Positions 5,741-6,864 of a DNA stretch of 6,864 nt are shown in pieces. Every line of letters starts with the position of its first letter. Within the stretch, counting starts at the first letter, position 1. The notes under the pieces are model-generated. The model worked only from the letters and a program-made list of their open reading frames with translations, ran no database searches and was not told the origin of the DNA. The translations under genes were made by a program, and so were the position numbers. The stretch spans positions 1-6,864 of the forward strand of contig JAIOQF010000351.1 in assembly GCA_021413535.1 (NCBI GenBank). Reading direction: 5' to 3'. The stretch comes from Verrucomicrobiota bacterium. GTDB lineage: Bacteria; Verrucomicrobiota; Verrucomicrobiia; Verrucomicrobiales; Verrucomicrobiaceae.

Positions 5741-6511
5741 CTACAAATCCTTCCGCCGGAAGATGCGCACGGTGAGCGCGAGTGGGAGGATCATCCACAG
5801 GGACAGGGTCGCAACTGCGCAGAGGGTGCCGGGCACGCTCCCCAAGAACTCCTTCATCACCGCGCCCGTGACACCCATCAATGCCGAGATGTCCATCTGG
5901 AGCAGGACGATCACCCGCGCGAGATCGATGGGATTGAGCGCCATCATCGCGATGGTGGCCTTCTCCAGCGGATAATCCTGAAACGCGAACAGTGCAAAGA
6001 GAACGAGTCCGTCGTAGATCAGTGTGAAGAAAAACCACAGCAAAAGCGCAACACCGATACCCCGCGCCTTGTCTCGTGTGCAGACGGCGCCGAGGAATGC
6101 CAGTGCGGTAAAGACCAAGGTCAGTAACAAGCCGGCGGCGACCAGCCAGAGGCCGATTAAGCTTCCATCGTAGAGCGCGACGGGCGCTCCGACACCGATG
6201 AGGAAGGCGGCGCAAAGCGCGGAAGCCACGCCAAAGTATTCGCCGAGCAGGATGGTATCGCGTTTCAAGGGTTGGGACGAGAGCAGCTCGATGAACTCAT
6301 ACGAGTTGTAAAAATGGACGGTGGCGAAGACGAGGCTCATCAGGGGCACGACCATGAGCACGATGCTCAGGAGACTTACGAGACCCTTGCCGGAATCGCC
6401 GCCCATGTTGAACAAGCCCACCGAGGCCAGCAGCAGGAACAAAGTATAGGCTGCAGCGATCTTGCTGCGCAGGATGTCATGGAGGACGTATTTGACGATG
6501 CGAAGAATCAT
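5741..6511 (-). CDS. nosY: ABC transporter permease of the nitrous oxide reductase maturation type
   Basis: This 256-residue integral membrane protein has six predicted membrane segments (about 18-36, 43-65, 92-114, 119-144, 152-176, 226-250). It resembles NosY-type permeases of clade II nos clusters: FYNSYEFIELLSSQPLKR (67-84), LYDG (165-168), LNPIDLARVIVLLQMDISAL (192-211), TGAVMKEFLGS (215-225) and a basic RRKDL end. NosY works with the ATPase NosF and periplasmic NosD in assembling the copper-sulfur centre of nitrous oxide reductase. Its ATG overlaps the stop of the upstream ATPase gene (ATGA, 6508-6511), so the two are translationally coupled. A strong Shine-Dalgarno AAGGAG (6522-6517) lies 5 bases before the start, inside nosF; it is the only clear one in the window. 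It appears to be the last gene of its operon, as the next gene is convergent. A related multidrug-type or gliding-type permease is the alternative. Confidence 0.8.
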   Translation of the reverse strand: MILRIVKYVLHDILRSKIAAAYTLFLLLASVGLFNMGGDSGKGLVSLLSIVLMVVPLMSLVFATVHFYNSYEFIELLSSQPLKRDTILLGEYFGVASALCAAFLIGVGAPVALYDGSLIGLWLVAAGLLLTLVFTALAFLGAVCTRDKARGIGVALLLWFFFTLIYDGLVLFALFAFQDYPLEKATIAMMALNPIDLARVIVLLQMDISALMGVTGAVMKEFLGSVPGTLCAVATLSLWMILPLALTVRIFRRKDL

Positions 6512-6864
6512 GACGGCTCCTTCGATTGCAGTGATGTTTGCATCGCCGGATCGCGCATGAGGCGCGCGATCAGCTTCCCGAGTTTTTCCTCGCCGGACTC
6601 AGACTTGAGTTCCTCGATGGGCCGGCAGAAGTGCAGTTTGCCCTCGATGAGGAACAATACGTCAGTTGTGATCTCGTCGAGGTCGTTCAGGATGTGAGAG
6701 GTCAGCAGGATGAGCTTTCCTTTCGCGCGTTCCGCCAGGATTTTTTCCTTGAGCATTTCAGCGGAGACAGGATCAAGACCCGCGGTGGGTTCGTCGAGCA
6801 CCAGCACATCGGGGTCGAAGAGAAACGCCAAGCAAGCGCTGACCTTCTGCCGGGTGCCGCCGGA
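6508..6864 (-). CDS. nosF: ABC transporter ATPase of the nitrous oxide reductase maturation type, C-terminal part (cut by the window edge)
   Basis: The frame enters from the right edge and 118 residues are visible. They begin inside the ABC signature (SGGTRQK, residues 1-7 of the visible part). The Walker B motif VLVLDEP (20-26) follows, then the D-loop AGLDP (28-32) and the switch His57 in LLTSH. The Walker A part lies beyond the edge. The region after the switch histidine (VLFLIEGKLHF, then IARLMRDP) matches NosF-type ATPases of clade II nos clusters as I know them. The ATPase would sit on the cytoplasmic face and power the NosY permease, as part of NosDFY. An internal TTG at 6831-6829 is not a start; it falls between the signature and Walker B. 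The stop overlaps the nosY start. Being an ABC ATPase is certain; NosF identity rests mainly on the partner permease. Confidence 0.82.
   Translation of the reverse strand, partial: SGGTRQKVSACLAFLFDPDVLVLDEPTAGLDPVSAEMLKEKILAERAKGKLILLTSHILNDLDEITTDVLFLIEGKLHFCRPIEELKSESGEEKLGKLIARLMRDPAMQTSLQSKEPS
6517..6522 (-). promoter_or_regulatory. nosY: strong ribosome binding site of nosY
   Basis: On the minus strand AAGGAG occupies 6522-6517, 5 bases before the ATG at 6511. It lies within the last codons of nosF and fixes the nosY start. None of the other seven gene starts visible in this window has a comparable sequence. Confidence 0.75.

Noticed and set aside
5727..5743. Short hairpin GGCT/AGCC at the end of nosY as a terminator
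   Set aside because: The stem is only 4 to 6 bp with wobble pairs, and no T-run follows on the minus strand.
1..6864. CRISPR arrays, tRNA genes, insertion sequences or phage attachment sites
   Set aside because: No regularly spaced repeats, tRNA-like cloverleaf, transposase motifs or terminal inverted repeats were seen on either strand.

Overview
The window looks like chromosomal DNA from a Gram-negative bacterium of moderately high GC. I lean towards a Verrucomicrobiota-like organism. The reasons are the pair of membrane-anchored coiled-coil proteins, a NosF/NosY pair of the type found with clade II nos clusters in Bacteroidota and Verrucomicrobiota, and the almost complete lack of Shine-Dalgarno sequences. 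This placement is from remembered family resemblance, not from a search. No mobile element, tRNA or CRISPR array was seen.

Left block (1-1978, minus strand): three closely spaced genes form a likely operon, read from right to left. The first is a 327-residue anchored coiled-coil protein with a Pro/Ala-rich tail. The second is a shorter 261-residue paralogue with the same architecture. The third is a lipoprotein, cut by the left edge, with a clear lipobox. Together they look like an uncharacterised envelope module.

Centre (1979-2287): this is the only long stretch without a protein gene. It holds the small SRP RNA gene (ffs, plus strand), recognised from its conserved apical loop and closing helix, with a promoter candidate placed at the right distance. 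Two overlapping termination signals follow it. Convergent to it on the minus strand are a SRPBCC-fold protein and, upstream of that, a type II secretion / type IV pilus inner-membrane protein (GspF/PilC family). No gspE, gspG or other secretion gene is visible.

Right-centre (4047-5653): a divergent intergenic region carries a perfect 7-bp inverted repeat. From it two exported proteins are read on the plus strand. One is an unrecognised cysteine-rich protein with a His...Cys motif pattern reminiscent of clan CD (CHAT/caspase-like) peptidases. The other is a YigE/NAGPA-like phosphodiester glycosidase domain protein.

Right edge (5741-6864, minus strand): the 3' end of a nos accessory cluster. 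A truncated NosF-type ABC ATPase overlaps a NosY-type permease by ATGA. In known systems these act with NosD to mature nitrous oxide reductase, which suggests that nosZ and nosD lie just beyond the right edge.
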